Origin: Clostridiales bacterium
GTDB lineage: Bacteria > Bacillota > Clostridia > Oscillospirales > Acutalibacteraceae
Assembly: GCA_022799115.1 (NCBI GenBank)
Contig: JAAWNT010000001.1
Location: 62,001-126,000, forward strand
Direction of reading: 5' to 3'
DNA: 64,000 nt
The position numbers were made by a program, and so were the translations under genes. Below, piece after piece: positions 1-9,075 of this stretch. The notes under the pieces are model-generated. The model saw only the letters and a program-made list of their open reading frames with translations. It was not told where the DNA came from and did not search any database. Each line of letters starts with the position of its first letter. Position 1 is the stretch's first letter.

Positions 1-432
1 TCCCTCCGTTTCTTGTTCGCCCCTATCATCGCTAAAATTATACTTTCTCTCTGTCCGCCTGGGGAGACGGCTTTACCCAACATTCGTTTTTCCGTTTGTG
101 TTTCATAAAATCAAGGCTGGATGTGGCATCGTTTCAATCCCTGGAAAAATCAGAGGGCTGATCCTTTCAAAACCCGGACGTTTTGGGAAACTCCCGGTTT
201 GCCCGCCTGTGCAACCTTTGAAAGACATTTCTTCCCCGGCTTTTTCCGTTTCTCAACCGCCGCCTTTGGATCAAACTTTATAACAGCAATGATTTTGCCT
301 GCCAATTAGTATCAACCGGAAACAGAAAGAAAATCCATATCCTACAATGGATTTAACGCAAGTGGGCGATCTTTTATTTCATGGAACAGGTATGAGTCCC
401 CGCCTCATTGGCTGAGGTTCCCTCCTATACAA
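1..432. other. Left-edge spacer without a supported gene
   Basis: Short open frames around 98-309 have no ribosome binding site and no recognisable protein content. No RNA gene was recognised. The stretch lies downstream of pfkA, beyond its terminator, and probably belongs to a transcription unit outside the window. Confidence 0.5.
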
Positions 433-472
433 CAAAAAAACAGTCCCGGGGAATTTCCTGGGACTGTTTTTT
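433..472 (-). terminator. Terminator of pfkA
   Basis: A GC-rich stem (CAGTCCCGGG with CCTGGGACTG, loop gaattt) is flanked by A and T runs, so it can work in both directions. It lies 6 bases after the pfkA stop codon. Confidence 0.85.
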
Positions 473-477
473 GTATT

Positions 478-1446
478 TTAGATGGAAATCTTCAGGGCAA
501 TGTCATACAGCTTTTTGCTGATGGTTTTCTTCATATTGAGAGCCTCGGTGATGTCGTAATCCACGATCCGGCCTTCCTTCATGGCTACCACGCGGTTGCC
601 TTCGCCGGCCTGGAGAAGCTCCACGGCCCGGAAGCCCATTTCGCTGGCCACCACGCGATCCCGCAGGGTGGGAGATCCGCCGCGCTGCACATGTCCCAGC
701 ACGGTGGCTCTGGACTCAATGCCGGTCTTTTCCTGAATCTGACGAGCTAAGTCATCCACGCCGCCGATTCCCTCGGCCACCACAATAATGAAGTGCTTTT
801 TGCCGGTGAGCTGAGTAAACTGCATGCGCTTAATGACGTCTTTCTCCAAATCAAAGGGCACCTCAGGCACCAAAATCGCGGTAGCGCCCACAGCGATACC
901 GGTTTGCAGGGCAATGTCGCCGCACCGTCTGCCCATCACTTCCACTACGCTGCAGCGGTCGTGCGACTGGGCCGTGTCGCGCAGTTTATCCACCATATCC
1001 ATTGCGGTATTCATGGCAGTATCAAAGCCAATGGTGTACTCGCTGCACTGGATGTCATTGTCGATGGTGCCGGGCAGTCCCACGCAAGGAATTCCCGCGC
1101 CGGTTAAGTCTCTGGCTCCCCGGAAGGAACCGTCTCCGCCGATGACTACCACACCGTCGATGCCCAGGCTGCGGCAGGTGTCCGCGGCCTTTTGCACGCC
1201 GGCCGGGGTGTTAAATTCCGGGCTGCGCGCCGTAAACAGGGTGGTTCCGCCCCGATGGATAATATCTGATACACTGCGAAGATTCATTTCGAATACATCG
1301 CCGCTGATAAGTCCGTTATATCCGCGGCGCACACCGATCACACGCATACCACTGGATATTCCGGCTCTGGCCACCGCACGGATCGCGGCGTTCATTCCCG
1401 GAGCATCACCGCCGCTTGTTAGAACAGCAATTGATTTTGTGCCCAT
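478..1446 (-). CDS. pfkA: ATP-dependent 6-phosphofructokinase
   Basis: Phosphorylates fructose 6-phosphate to fructose 1,6-bisphosphate with ATP, the committed step of glycolysis, in the cytoplasm. The 322-residue length is that of bacterial PfkA. The start TSGGDAPGMNAAIR, the nucleotide loop GGDGSFRGA near residue 102 (the Gly marks ATP rather than pyrophosphate use), the catalytic PGTIDNDI, the substrate loop MGRRCGDIA and GHVQRGGSPT are all present. AGGAGG sits 8 bases before the ATG. It is the last gene of the hprK-to-pfkA block, but a good promoter of its own lies at 1519-1547. The link to hprK suggests co-regulation of glycolysis with carbon control (inference). Confidence 0.97.
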   Translation of the reverse strand: MGTKSIAVLTSGGDAPGMNAAIRAVARAGISSGMRVIGVRRGYNGLISGDVFEMNLRSVSDIIHRGGTTLFTARSPEFNTPAGVQKAADTCRSLGIDGVVVIGGDGSFRGARDLTGAGIPCVGLPGTIDNDIQCSEYTIGFDTAMNTAMDMVDKLRDTAQSHDRCSVVEVMGRRCGDIALQTGIAVGATAILVPEVPFDLEKDVIKRMQFTQLTGKKHFIIVVAEGIGGVDDLARQIQEKTGIESRATVLGHVQRGGSPTLRDRVVASEMGFRAVELLQAGEGNRVVAMKEGRIVDYDITEALNMKKTISKKLYDIALKISI

Positions 1447-1518
1447 GATGTAAGCCTCCTAATTTACTACTTCACCTACTATAAGCGCACAAAGGCGCAT
1501 GTTAAAGGTACATCACCT

Positions 1519-1547
1519 ATTATAATAAAAACAACGACAAGAATCAA
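1519..1547 (-). promoter_or_regulatory. Promoter of pfkA
   Basis: On the minus strand TTGATT (1542-1547), a 17-base spacer and TATAAT (1519-1524) form a good vegetative promoter about 70 bases upstream of pfkA, between it and dnaE. Confidence 0.7.
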
Positions 1548-1657
1548 CCCGCACATATGGACAATTATCTCATTTACATGGATTTCTATGTCAATCCTTG
1601 AAAATTCCCAACACGCACATCGGATCTAATCCTTTGGAATCTTGTCGAAAAAAGGCA

Positions 1658-4600
1658 TCACTCACGCATGACCACGTTTTCCTCTCCCAACTGATTTTTC
1701 AACTCCCCAAACAGCGCCTCGTTAAAATCCACCCACAGCTTTGCCGGGGCCATCAACAGCTTTCGGGTATCCTTGCAAAAGAAATACACCGGAGTGTTTC
1801 CCTCAAAAATACTCAGCAGCAGGTTTGCCCGCTCATACTCCCGGCTTTTCAGACCCGGAACCTGTAAAAATAACCCGCTTCGCTTGGGTTTCCGGGTTTC
1901 CGGGGAGGAAGCGCGCTGTTTGCCGGAGGCGTCTGTGGGAAGGGACACCTGCTCGCAGATAATTTTGGCATCCTCCTCCTCCCGGGCGCTCACCCGACCG
2001 TGCAGCAACACCACGTTGTTCTCCTTGAGCAGATGGGCGTATTGGGTTAGAGTTTGGGGAAACACCAACGACTCGATGGTCCCGTACATATCCTCCACCT
2101 GGACAAAGGCCATGGTGGAATTGTTTTTGGTGGCCTTTAAGCGCACCGACGACACAATGCACAACAGAGTCACCCGACTGCCGTCGCGGTAGCGGCCGGT
2201 CTCCTCGTGCTCCTCCAAAATCTCCCCGATTCTGGCGCAGCGGAGCTTATCCGCCAGCTTGGCGTAGGACGCCATGGGATGACCGGTAAGGTATAATCCC
2301 GTGACCTCTTTTTCCATGGTCATCAGATCATTTGCCGGGAACTCGTCCACCGGGGGAAGGTCAGGACCGCTGTCCACCGCCGCAGCGCCGGGAGTGTCAA
2401 AAAAGCCGAGCTGCCCCTCCAGGTTTTTTTTCTTGACCGAATCCAGGCTGTCCAGCAGGGTTTCCACCACCGAGAGCATTTGGCGCCGGTTTCCTCCCAT
2501 ATGATCCAACGCCCCGCATTTTATGAGGCTTTCCAGGGTTCTCCGGTTCATATCCTTGCCGTGCATCCGTTTGCAGAAATCATAGAAGGAGGCGAATTTT
2601 CCGTTTTCCTCCCGTTCCTTTACCAAACGCTTGATAAAGCTCCGGCCCAGGTTGCGCACGGCAAGCAGCCCGAAGCGAATGTTGTCCCCGGACACGGTGA
2701 AGCCGTTTTCGCTCTCGTTGACGTGGGGGGGCAGCACTTTTATGTCCATTTTGGAGCACTCAGCGATGTAGCCCGCCACCTTGTTCCCGTTATCCAGGAC
2801 GCTGGTGAGCAGGGCCGCCATAAACTCCCGGGGATGCCTGCATTTCATCCACGCCGTCTGGTAGGCCACATTGGCATAGGCGGCGGCGTGGGATTTGTTG
2901 AACGCGTAGGAGGCAAAGTTTTCCATCTCGGCGTAAATGGCCGAGGCCACCTGCTCTGGAATGCCCCGGCGGACGCACCCCTCCACCTCCACCTGGCCGT
3001 CCTCATTCACCAAACCGTGGATGAAAATCTGGTGCTCCTTTTCCATAACGGCCTTTTTCTTCTTTGACATAGCCCGGCGCACAATATCCGCACGGCCCAG
3101 AGAGTAGCCCGCCAACGTGCGGAATATCTGCATCACCTGCTCCTGATAGACAATACAGCCATAGGTAACGTCCAGAATGGAGGAAAGCAAGGGATGCTTA
3201 AAGGTGGCTTTTTCCGGATGGTGCCGGCACTCAATGTATCGGGGGATGGACTCCATGGGTCCTGGACGGTACAGGGAGATTACCGCGATTAGGTCTTCTA
3301 AATTCTCCGGTTTCAGTTGAATTAGCACATTGCGCATGCCCCCGGATTCGAACTGGAACACCCCTTCGGTGGCGCCTGCGGATAGCATGTCAAAGACCTC
3401 CTGATCGTCCTCCCGGATGTCCTGAAGGCGAAAGTCCGGATGTTTTTTGCGCACCATCTTCTCCGCGTCGCTGAGCACCGTCAGGGTGCGCAGGCCAAGG
3501 AAATCCATTTTGAGCAGGCCCAGCTCTTCCAGGGTGGTCATGGTAAACTGCGTAACCACCGATTCGTCATTTTTCGCAAGCGGCACATAGGCGCTCACCG
3601 GCTGTTCGGTGATTACCACCCCCGCCGCGTGGGTGGAGGCGTGACGGGGCATCCCCTCCAGCTTGCGGGCGGTATCCAGCAGCTCGTGGATCTGAGCGTC
3701 GGTATCATACATTTGTCTGAGCTCAGCGGACACCTCCAACGCCCGATTGAGGGTCATCCCCAGCTCCATGGGCACCAGCTTAGCTACCGTGTCGGCAGTG
3801 GCGTAGGGCACCGCCAGGGCGCGGCCCACGTCCCGAATGGCGCCTCTGGCCGCCATGGTACCAAAGGTGATAATCTGCGCCACGTGATCCGCACCGTATT
3901 TGCGCACCACATAGTCAATGACCTCCTGGCGGCGCTCATAGCAAAAATCAATGTCGAAGTCGGGCATGCTCACCCGCTCCGGATTGAGAAACCGCTCGAA
4001 CAACAGATTATATTTGATGGGGTCGATGCCGGTGATGCCGATGCAGTAGGCCGCCAGGCTGCCTGCGCCGGAACCTCTGCCCGGCCCCACCGGAATATCC
4101 ACCGATTTGGCGTAACGGATAAAATCGTACACGATCAAATAGTAATCCACATAGCCCATGGTAGAGATGGTGGAAAGCTCGTATTCCAGGCGATCGACAA
4201 GGGACTGATCGGGGTGTTCTCCATAGTGTCGATAAAGTCCCTGATAACATTGATCCCGAAAGTATTCGTAGTGATCTTGCCCGCCGGGAACATCGAAATG
4301 AGGCAGCTTGGTGTTGCCGAATTCAAACTCCACATTGCATTGCTCAGCAATTTTCACCGTGTTATCGATGGCATCCGGAACCTCGGGAAAGAGGGCGCGC
4401 ATCTCTTCCTCGCTTTTGACATAAAATTGATCGGTGGCAAACTCCATGGCATTGTCGTCCTCCACCGTATGGTTGGTCTGAATGCATAAGAGGATCTTCT
4501 GGGTTTTGCTGTCCTCCTGAAGCAGATAGTGGCAGTCGTTGGTGGCCACCAAGGGAATTCCGGTCTCGCGGGACATCTGGATGAGCAGGGGATTAATCAA

Positions 4601-5152
4601 CCGCTGCTCCCGAATGCCGTGATCCTGAAGCTCCAGATAGAAGTTCCCTTCTCCAAAGATATCCAGATACTCCATCGCCTTCTCCTTGGCGGCGTCGTAA
4701 TCCCCGGCCACCAGACGGCGGGGAATCTCTCCCGCTAAACAGGCCGACAGGGCAATGAGCCCTTCGCTATACTGCCGCAGCTGCTGGTTATCCACCCTGG
4801 GCTTATTGTAAAAGCCCTCGGTCCAGGCCAAGGACACCAACTGAATCAGATTCTGGTAGCCGGTATTGTTTTTGCACAGCAGCACCAGGTGGCGGCTTTC
4901 AGAATCGTATTCATGCACCCTATCCAGATGGGTGCGGGGAGAAGCGTATACCTCGCACCCGATGATGGGCTTGATTCCCTTTTGTTTGGCCTCTTTATAA
5001 AAATCCACCACGCCGTACATGGCGCCGTGGTCGGTGATGGCGACGGCGGTTTGTCCCAGCTCCGCCGCCCGGTCGATGAGCCCCGGGATGCGGCACGCCC
5101 CATCCAGCAGGCTGTATTCACTATGTACATGCAGATGAACAAATCCACTCAT
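1658..5152 (-). CDS. dnaE: DNA polymerase III alpha subunit, DnaE type
   Basis: Replicative DNA polymerase of the C family; in Bacillota DnaE usually extends primers for PolC. In order: an N-terminal PHP domain with metal-binding HLHVHSEYSLLDG and AITDHGAMYGV, the palm with PDFDIDF at about 397-403 holding catalytic aspartates and a preceding VGPGRGSGAGSL, the fingers with YRPGPMESIP, a helix-hairpin-helix and tandem region (NRRTLESLIKCGAL), and an OB fold near residues 990-1035. The 1164-residue length is normal for DnaE. The start MSGFVHLHVHSEYS is standard. It is downstream of whiA by 84 bases. An HPr-like gene sometimes found between whiA and dnaE is not present. Confidence 0.97.
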   Translation of the reverse strand: MSGFVHLHVHSEYSLLDGACRIPGLIDRAAELGQTAVAITDHGAMYGVVDFYKEAKQKGIKPIIGCEVYASPRTHLDRVHEYDSESRHLVLLCKNNTGYQNLIQLVSLAWTEGFYNKPRVDNQQLRQYSEGLIALSACLAGEIPRRLVAGDYDAAKEKAMEYLDIFGEGNFYLELQDHGIREQRLINPLLIQMSRETGIPLVATNDCHYLLQEDSKTQKILLCIQTNHTVEDDNAMEFATDQFYVKSEEEMRALFPEVPDAIDNTVKIAEQCNVEFEFGNTKLPHFDVPGGQDHYEYFRDQCYQGLYRHYGEHPDQSLVDRLEYELSTISTMGYVDYYLIVYDFIRYAKSVDIPVGPGRGSGAGSLAAYCIGITGIDPIKYNLLFERFLNPERVSMPDFDIDFCYERRQEVIDYVVRKYGADHVAQIITFGTMAARGAIRDVGRALAVPYATADTVAKLVPMELGMTLNRALEVSAELRQMYDTDAQIHELLDTARKLEGMPRHASTHAAGVVITEQPVSAYVPLAKNDESVVTQFTMTTLEELGLLKMDFLGLRTLTVLSDAEKMVRKKHPDFRLQDIREDDQEVFDMLSAGATEGVFQFESGGMRNVLIQLKPENLEDLIAVISLYRPGPMESIPRYIECRHHPEKATFKHPLLSSILDVTYGCIVYQEQVMQIFRTLAGYSLGRADIVRRAMSKKKKAVMEKEHQIFIHGLVNEDGQVEVEGCVRRGIPEQVASAIYAEMENFASYAFNKSHAAAYANVAYQTAWMKCRHPREFMAALLTSVLDNGNKVAGYIAECSKMDIKVLPPHVNESENGFTVSGDNIRFGLLAVRNLGRSFIKRLVKEREENGKFASFYDFCKRMHGKDMNRRTLESLIKCGALDHMGGNRRQMLSVVETLLDSLDSVKKKNLEGQLGFFDTPGAAAVDSGPDLPPVDEFPANDLMTMEKEVTGLYLTGHPMASYAKLADKLRCARIGEILEEHEETGRYRDGSRVTLLCIVSSVRLKATKNNSTMAFVQVEDMYGTIESLVFPQTLTQYAHLLKENNVVLLHGRVSAREEEDAKIICEQVSLPTDASGKQRASSPETRKPKRSGLFLQVPGLKSREYERANLLLSIFEGNTPVYFFCKDTRKLLMAPAKLWVDFNEALFGELKNQLGEENVVMRE

Positions 5153-5236
5153 CGCTTCTTCCTCCCTTTTGATTGATGTTTGCTGTGTACCTTGTTCCGC
5201 GCGGGGAAAAAGCTACCGTGAAGATTGCCGGATTTT

Positions 5237-6151
5237 CTAAATTCCTCCGGCTATTTCCATAATCCGCTTGAGCCTGTGGTTGACCCCCGAACGACTGATG
5301 GGCTCCGTTAAGCTCTCCCCCAGTTCCCGCAGGGACATCTCCGGATTTTCTTTGCGCAAGCGCGCCAGCTCCCGGAGCTCCTCCGGAAGCCCATCGAGCC
5401 CCCATTTACTTTCGATCTTCTGAATAGCGCTCAGCTGCTGGGCGGCGGCGCTGGCGGTCTTTCCTATATTCGCTGTGGTAAAGTTGGTGGTGCGGTTGAC
5501 GTAATTGCGCACCTCCTTGAGCATCTTGACCTGAATCAGCTCCATAGCGGCCTGTTGGGCCCCCAGATAGGTAAGCAGATCGGCGATGTGCTCGCTGCCT
5601 TTGAGATAGACCACATAGCTCCCCTTGCGCTCCACCATGCCCGCCTCCAGAGACAGGGCGTTTTCCCGCCGCAGCAGCCCGCTGAGATCCTCGGCCAGCC
5701 GTTTTGTAGGACAGGATAGCTCCAAATGGTAATCCTTGTTGGGATCGGTAACGGTCCCACAAGATAAAAAGGCTCCCCGGAGAAAGGCGGACAAAACGTT
5801 GGGACCTTTCAGAAGGTTGCTTGGCAGACATAGACTCCCATCCCCGTCCACACAGGCAAAAAGGTCCAGCAGCCGTTCCCGATCTCCTTGATCCGGCACC
5901 ACGGCGGTGTACAGCGCGCTGTTTTTCTTTCTCCGGGAAAGAGAAGTAAGCTTGTCCGCCATCATGCCCAATTGGGATACCAGTTTGCAATAAAGATCGG
6001 CTACTTCCCTATGCTCGGTGACCAGAGACATGCCATCGCGGCCAAAGCTGCGCCCAAACAGCAACAGCCCGCATGCCTGCGCCCGCAGACACGGGACGTC
6101 GGAAGGGGTTTGACGGCACAGCTCTTTTTTTGCATCATAGGAAAACGACAC
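5237..6151 (-). CDS. whiA: WhiA DNA-binding regulator
   Basis: WhiA proteins join a LAGLIDADG homing-endonuclease-like fold to a C-terminal helix-turn-helix. They drive sporulation genes in Streptomyces and affect division and chromosome segregation in Bacillus. Here the N-terminal MSFSYDAKKELCRQ, the middle FLRGAFLSCGTVTDPNK, a family hallmark, and the C-terminal helix-turn-helix with MSLRELGESL and ISRSGVNHRLKR are visible over 304 residues, the usual size. It lies between rapZ and dnaE as in many Gram-positive genomes, but the gene yvcK that normally separates rapZ from whiA is missing; only about 100 bases lie between them. Confidence 0.95.
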   Translation of the reverse strand: MSFSYDAKKELCRQTPSDVPCLRAQACGLLLFGRSFGRDGMSLVTEHREVADLYCKLVSQLGMMADKLTSLSRRKKNSALYTAVVPDQGDRERLLDLFACVDGDGSLCLPSNLLKGPNVLSAFLRGAFLSCGTVTDPNKDYHLELSCPTKRLAEDLSGLLRRENALSLEAGMVERKGSYVVYLKGSEHIADLLTYLGAQQAAMELIQVKMLKEVRNYVNRTTNFTTANIGKTASAAAQQLSAIQKIESKWGLDGLPEELRELARLRKENPEMSLRELGESLTEPISRSGVNHRLKRIMEIAGGI

Positions 6152-6253
6152 GGGTATCCCGCCTTTCTATATGCGCTAATCCTTAGTTAATCAATATTCC
6201 TTAGTTGCTTTGATTGCAAAATTTTCTTTTTCTGTTATCAAATGTACACGCCG

Positions 6254-7114
6254 CTATTTTTGGATATCCCGATGATGAACGCTGGCCCGCTGACCCGCCT
6301 CCATCAGATGATTATAAAGCAGCTGAGCCAGGGCAACCGAACGGTGTTTGCCCCCGGTGCAGCCCACCGCCACCACCAGCTGGCTTTTGCCTTCATTTAC
6401 ATACAAAGGCAACATGTAATCGATCAGGGATAACAATCGTTCCACAAAGCCCTTGGTTTCCTTCCATTTCATCACATATTCCCGCACCTGTTCATCCAGG
6501 CCGGTTTGGTATTTCAGCGCTTCTACATAGTAAGGGTTGGGGAGGCATCGCACGTCGAACACCAGGTCGGCTTCCGCAGGACTTCCATATTTAAATCCAA
6601 AGGACATGCAGTTAACCGTGAGGGCCGCCGCGCTGTCCTTTAAAAACAGGCCGGAGATGCGCTCCTTGAGCTGGGCTGGAGAGATCAGGGAGGTATCAAT
6701 GATATAATCGGCCTTCTCCCTCACCGGCTTTAAGATATCCCGTTCCAGCTTGACCGAGAGCTCCACAGAGCCTTGATGGTCGTTCATCAGGGGATGCCGG
6801 CGCCTGGTTTCTTTGTAGCGGCGCACCAGCACCTCGTCCATGGCATCCAGGAACAGTATCTTATAGTCCCTATGCTCCTCACGCAGTTTCGCCAGCGACT
6901 CAAACAGACTGCTGAACATAGCTCCTCCGCGGATATCGGTAACGATGGCCACCCGGCGGGCAATTTCGTCGCTGGAGTGCTGGCATAAGTCGTAAAATAC
7001 CGGGATCAGCGTGGGAGGCAGGTTATCCACACAATAAAACCCGATATCCTCCAACGCGTCCACCGCCCGGGACTTGCCCGCCCCAGAAAGCCCTGTCACA
7101 ATGATAAATTCCAT
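6254..7114 (-). CDS. rapZ: RapZ/YvcJ nucleotide-binding protein
   Basis: P-loop ATP/GTPase of the RapZ (YvcJ) family. In Escherichia coli RapZ delivers small RNAs to RNase E; in Bacillus YvcJ influences competence, and its role in Clostridia is open. Walker A is GLSGAGKS at residues 9-16. The Walker B-like region DEVLVRRYKETRRRHPL follows near residue 95, and the C-terminal domain carries the family signature AVGCTGGKHRSVA near residue 250. The 286-residue length is normal. The stop is 14 bases from the upstream murB frame in the same operon. Confidence 0.95.
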   Translation of the reverse strand: MEFIIVTGLSGAGKSRAVDALEDIGFYCVDNLPPTLIPVFYDLCQHSSDEIARRVAIVTDIRGGAMFSSLFESLAKLREEHRDYKILFLDAMDEVLVRRYKETRRRHPLMNDHQGSVELSVKLERDILKPVREKADYIIDTSLISPAQLKERISGLFLKDSAAALTVNCMSFGFKYGSPAEADLVFDVRCLPNPYYVEALKYQTGLDEQVREYVMKWKETKGFVERLLSLIDYMLPLYVNEGKSQLVVAVGCTGGKHRSVALAQLLYNHLMEAGQRASVHHRDIQK

Positions 7115-7128
7115 ATTGTACTCCCTAA

Positions 7129-8058
7129 TTATACAAACTGTAAGGTTTGAGCGTCCAGAATTTTTATCTCCCGCTCAAGAGGAACGCCCGTCTGCTGGTA
7201 TACTGTCTCCTGGATATGGGCGATTAAATTACAGACGTCGGCGCAGGCGGCTCGGTCAAAATTGATGAGAAAGCCCGCATGCTTTTCACTGACCATAGCT
7301 CCCCCAATCCGATGGCCCTTGAGGCCGCACTGCTCAATCAGCCCTCCGGCATAGTGCCCTTCGGGCCGCTTGAAAACACTACCCGCGCTGGGATATTCCA
7401 ATGGCTGTTTCGCCTTACGGCGGCCCATATAATCATCCATCCTCTCCCGGATTGCGGCGGGATCATCCTTTTTAAGTCCAACCGTCACCCAGGTGATGAC
7501 GTCTTTTGTATCGGTATAGGCGCTGCGGCGGTAGGAAAGACAAAGCGCTTCCCCCATTCTCTGCCCCAGCTCTCCCGTAGCGGCCACATGGCGGCAGTGA
7601 AGCAGAACGTCCTTCATCTCGCCTCCATAGGCGCCCGCATTCATGTAAGCGGCCCCGCCCACGGAGCCGGGGATTCCCCAGGCAAACTCCAAACCGGAAA
7701 GCCCTTGTTGTTGGGCGGTTTTGCATAGCTTCATCAGCGACACGGCGGCGCCGCACTGGATCTTGCCGTCCTCCATGGGAGTAACGGTCTGAAACTCCCC
7801 GCACAAATGGAGCACCACTCCCCGCAGCCCCTCGTCGGGAACCAGCAGGTTGGAACCGTTGCCCAGAATGATCCAGGGCAGCGACTGTTCGCCGCAGACA
7901 CGCAGCAGCTGAGAAAGGGCAGGACCACTGGGAACCTCCACAAATACATCGGCAGGACCACCGATCTGAAAAGAGGTATACCGGTTCATGGGCTCATTCA
8001 GCCTAATTTGGCAGCCCGATTGCAAAGCGGTTTGTTTCAGCGTTTCGTATCGATCCAT
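7129..8058 (-). CDS. murB: UDP-N-acetylenolpyruvoylglucosamine reductase
   Basis: FAD enzyme that reduces UDP-GlcNAc-enolpyruvate to UDP-MurNAc with NADPH in peptidoglycan synthesis. The FAD motif TSFQIGGPAD, GNGSNLLV, WGIPGSVGGAAYMNAGAYGG, the catalytic serine in SAGSVFKRP and the C-terminal GGAMVSEKHAGFLIN are present. I place the start at the ATG of MDRYETLKQ because GGAGG is spaced 6 bases upstream (8065-8069); the open frame extends 21 codons further but those residues look non-conserved. The resulting 309 residues fit the family. It is part of the hprK-pfkA block. Confidence 0.95.
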   Translation of the reverse strand: MDRYETLKQTALQSGCQIRLNEPMNRYTSFQIGGPADVFVEVPSGPALSQLLRVCGEQSLPWIILGNGSNLLVPDEGLRGVVLHLCGEFQTVTPMEDGKIQCGAAVSLMKLCKTAQQQGLSGLEFAWGIPGSVGGAAYMNAGAYGGEMKDVLLHCRHVAATGELGQRMGEALCLSYRRSAYTDTKDVITWVTVGLKKDDPAAIRERMDDYMGRRKAKQPLEYPSAGSVFKRPEGHYAGGLIEQCGLKGHRIGGAMVSEKHAGFLINFDRAACADVCNLIAHIQETVYQQTGVPLEREIKILDAQTLQFV

Positions 8059-8215
8059 GTAAACCTCCGGTGAAAATGATTCTGCCGCCGAATGGGCGGC
8101 AGGATAAGTTATGGTTGACAATCGTTTAAAACCAAGGGGGCATTCGCTCCCCTTTCAGGGAAATAGGAGGAAACGCCCGCTGCACGAGGGCTTCCAACGG
8201 CAACGACGTCCTTCC

Positions 8216-8929
8216 TCACAGGCCGCACTGTTTTAAATACTCCATAAACCGTTCCCGGCTGCTGTTGACAATGAGGGATTCGGGAAACCCGATCTCCTCC
8301 AACATCTGGAGCGCTTGCTCCGCTTTGCCCACCTGGGTGCAAAAATGAGCGTCTGAATTGACCACCACAGGTACAGCGTGCCGTTTGCACAGCAGCGCGA
8401 TTTCCCGGCAGTTTTCCACGGCGCTTTTGCGCACCCGGAAGGAGTTGTTGTTAATCTCCACCAGCTTGCCCTGCCGACCGAATTCCGGGATTACCCGCTG
8501 ATAGTCAAACCGAAAGGACTGCATGCCGCAGTGCCCGATCACCCGCACTTGGGGATTTTGGGCCACCTGAAGCCAGGCGTTTGTACACATCTCCTCATCT
8601 CTGGGGCCGGGCAGGGTGGCCTCGTGCATGGAGGCGATCACCCATTCCAAATTCTTGGGGCTGGGGTCGCAGAAATCCAGCTTCCCCTCATAATCCACCA
8701 CGTTGGCCTCGATTCCCCGCAGCACCCGCACCCCGTCCACCACAGGGGGCACGCAGGTCAAATTATCAAAATACCACTTGCCCGGGCAGCCGGGCATAGC
8801 GCCGCCGTGGTCGGTGACCGCCAGCGCGCAAAGATCCATTCGTTTGGCCTCTGTAATCAGCTCCATCAAGGTGCTGTAGGCGTGGGTAGAGGCGATGGTA
8901 TGACAATGGGTATCCGCTGCTATTCTCAT
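8216..8929 (-). CDS. PHP-domain phosphoesterase, YcdX type
   Basis: A PHP-superfamily metal-dependent hydrolase of 237 residues. Motifs are the N-terminal DTHCHTIAS, AVTDHGG near residue 38, GIEANVVDYEG, ASMHEA, GHCG and the C-terminal NSDAHF, supplying the His/Asp/Glu ligands of a trinuclear metal site. The YcdX subgroup are phosphatases of uncertain substrate. A gene of this type commonly lies beside hprK and murB in Clostridia, so a role in phosphosugar or wall metabolism is possible but unproven. Confidence 0.88.
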   Translation of the reverse strand: MRIAADTHCHTIASTHAYSTLMELITEAKRMDLCALAVTDHGGAMPGCPGKWYFDNLTCVPPVVDGVRVLRGIEANVVDYEGKLDFCDPSPKNLEWVIASMHEATLPGPRDEEMCTNAWLQVAQNPQVRVIGHCGMQSFRFDYQRVIPEFGRQGKLVEINNNSFRVRKSAVENCREIALLCKRHAVPVVVNSDAHFCTQVGKAEQALQMLEEIGFPESLIVNSSRERFMEYLKQCGL

Positions 8930-9075
8930 CAGTGTATGCTCCTATGCTATCGTAATATGCCGGGAGACAACAGTCTCCCCAACGCCAACATGCGGGTTGC
9001 TCTTTTAAAAGAGAAATTCCAGGGAGCATTACGCAGTCTCCGAAGAATCCCCCTGTTGATCGCGTTGACGGACTG

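Noticed and set aside
3440-4489. A 349-codon open frame on the plus strand opposite dnaE
   Set aside because: It lies wholly within dnaE, has no ribosome binding site and its composition (His and Gly rich) is the usual shadow of a GC-rich gene.
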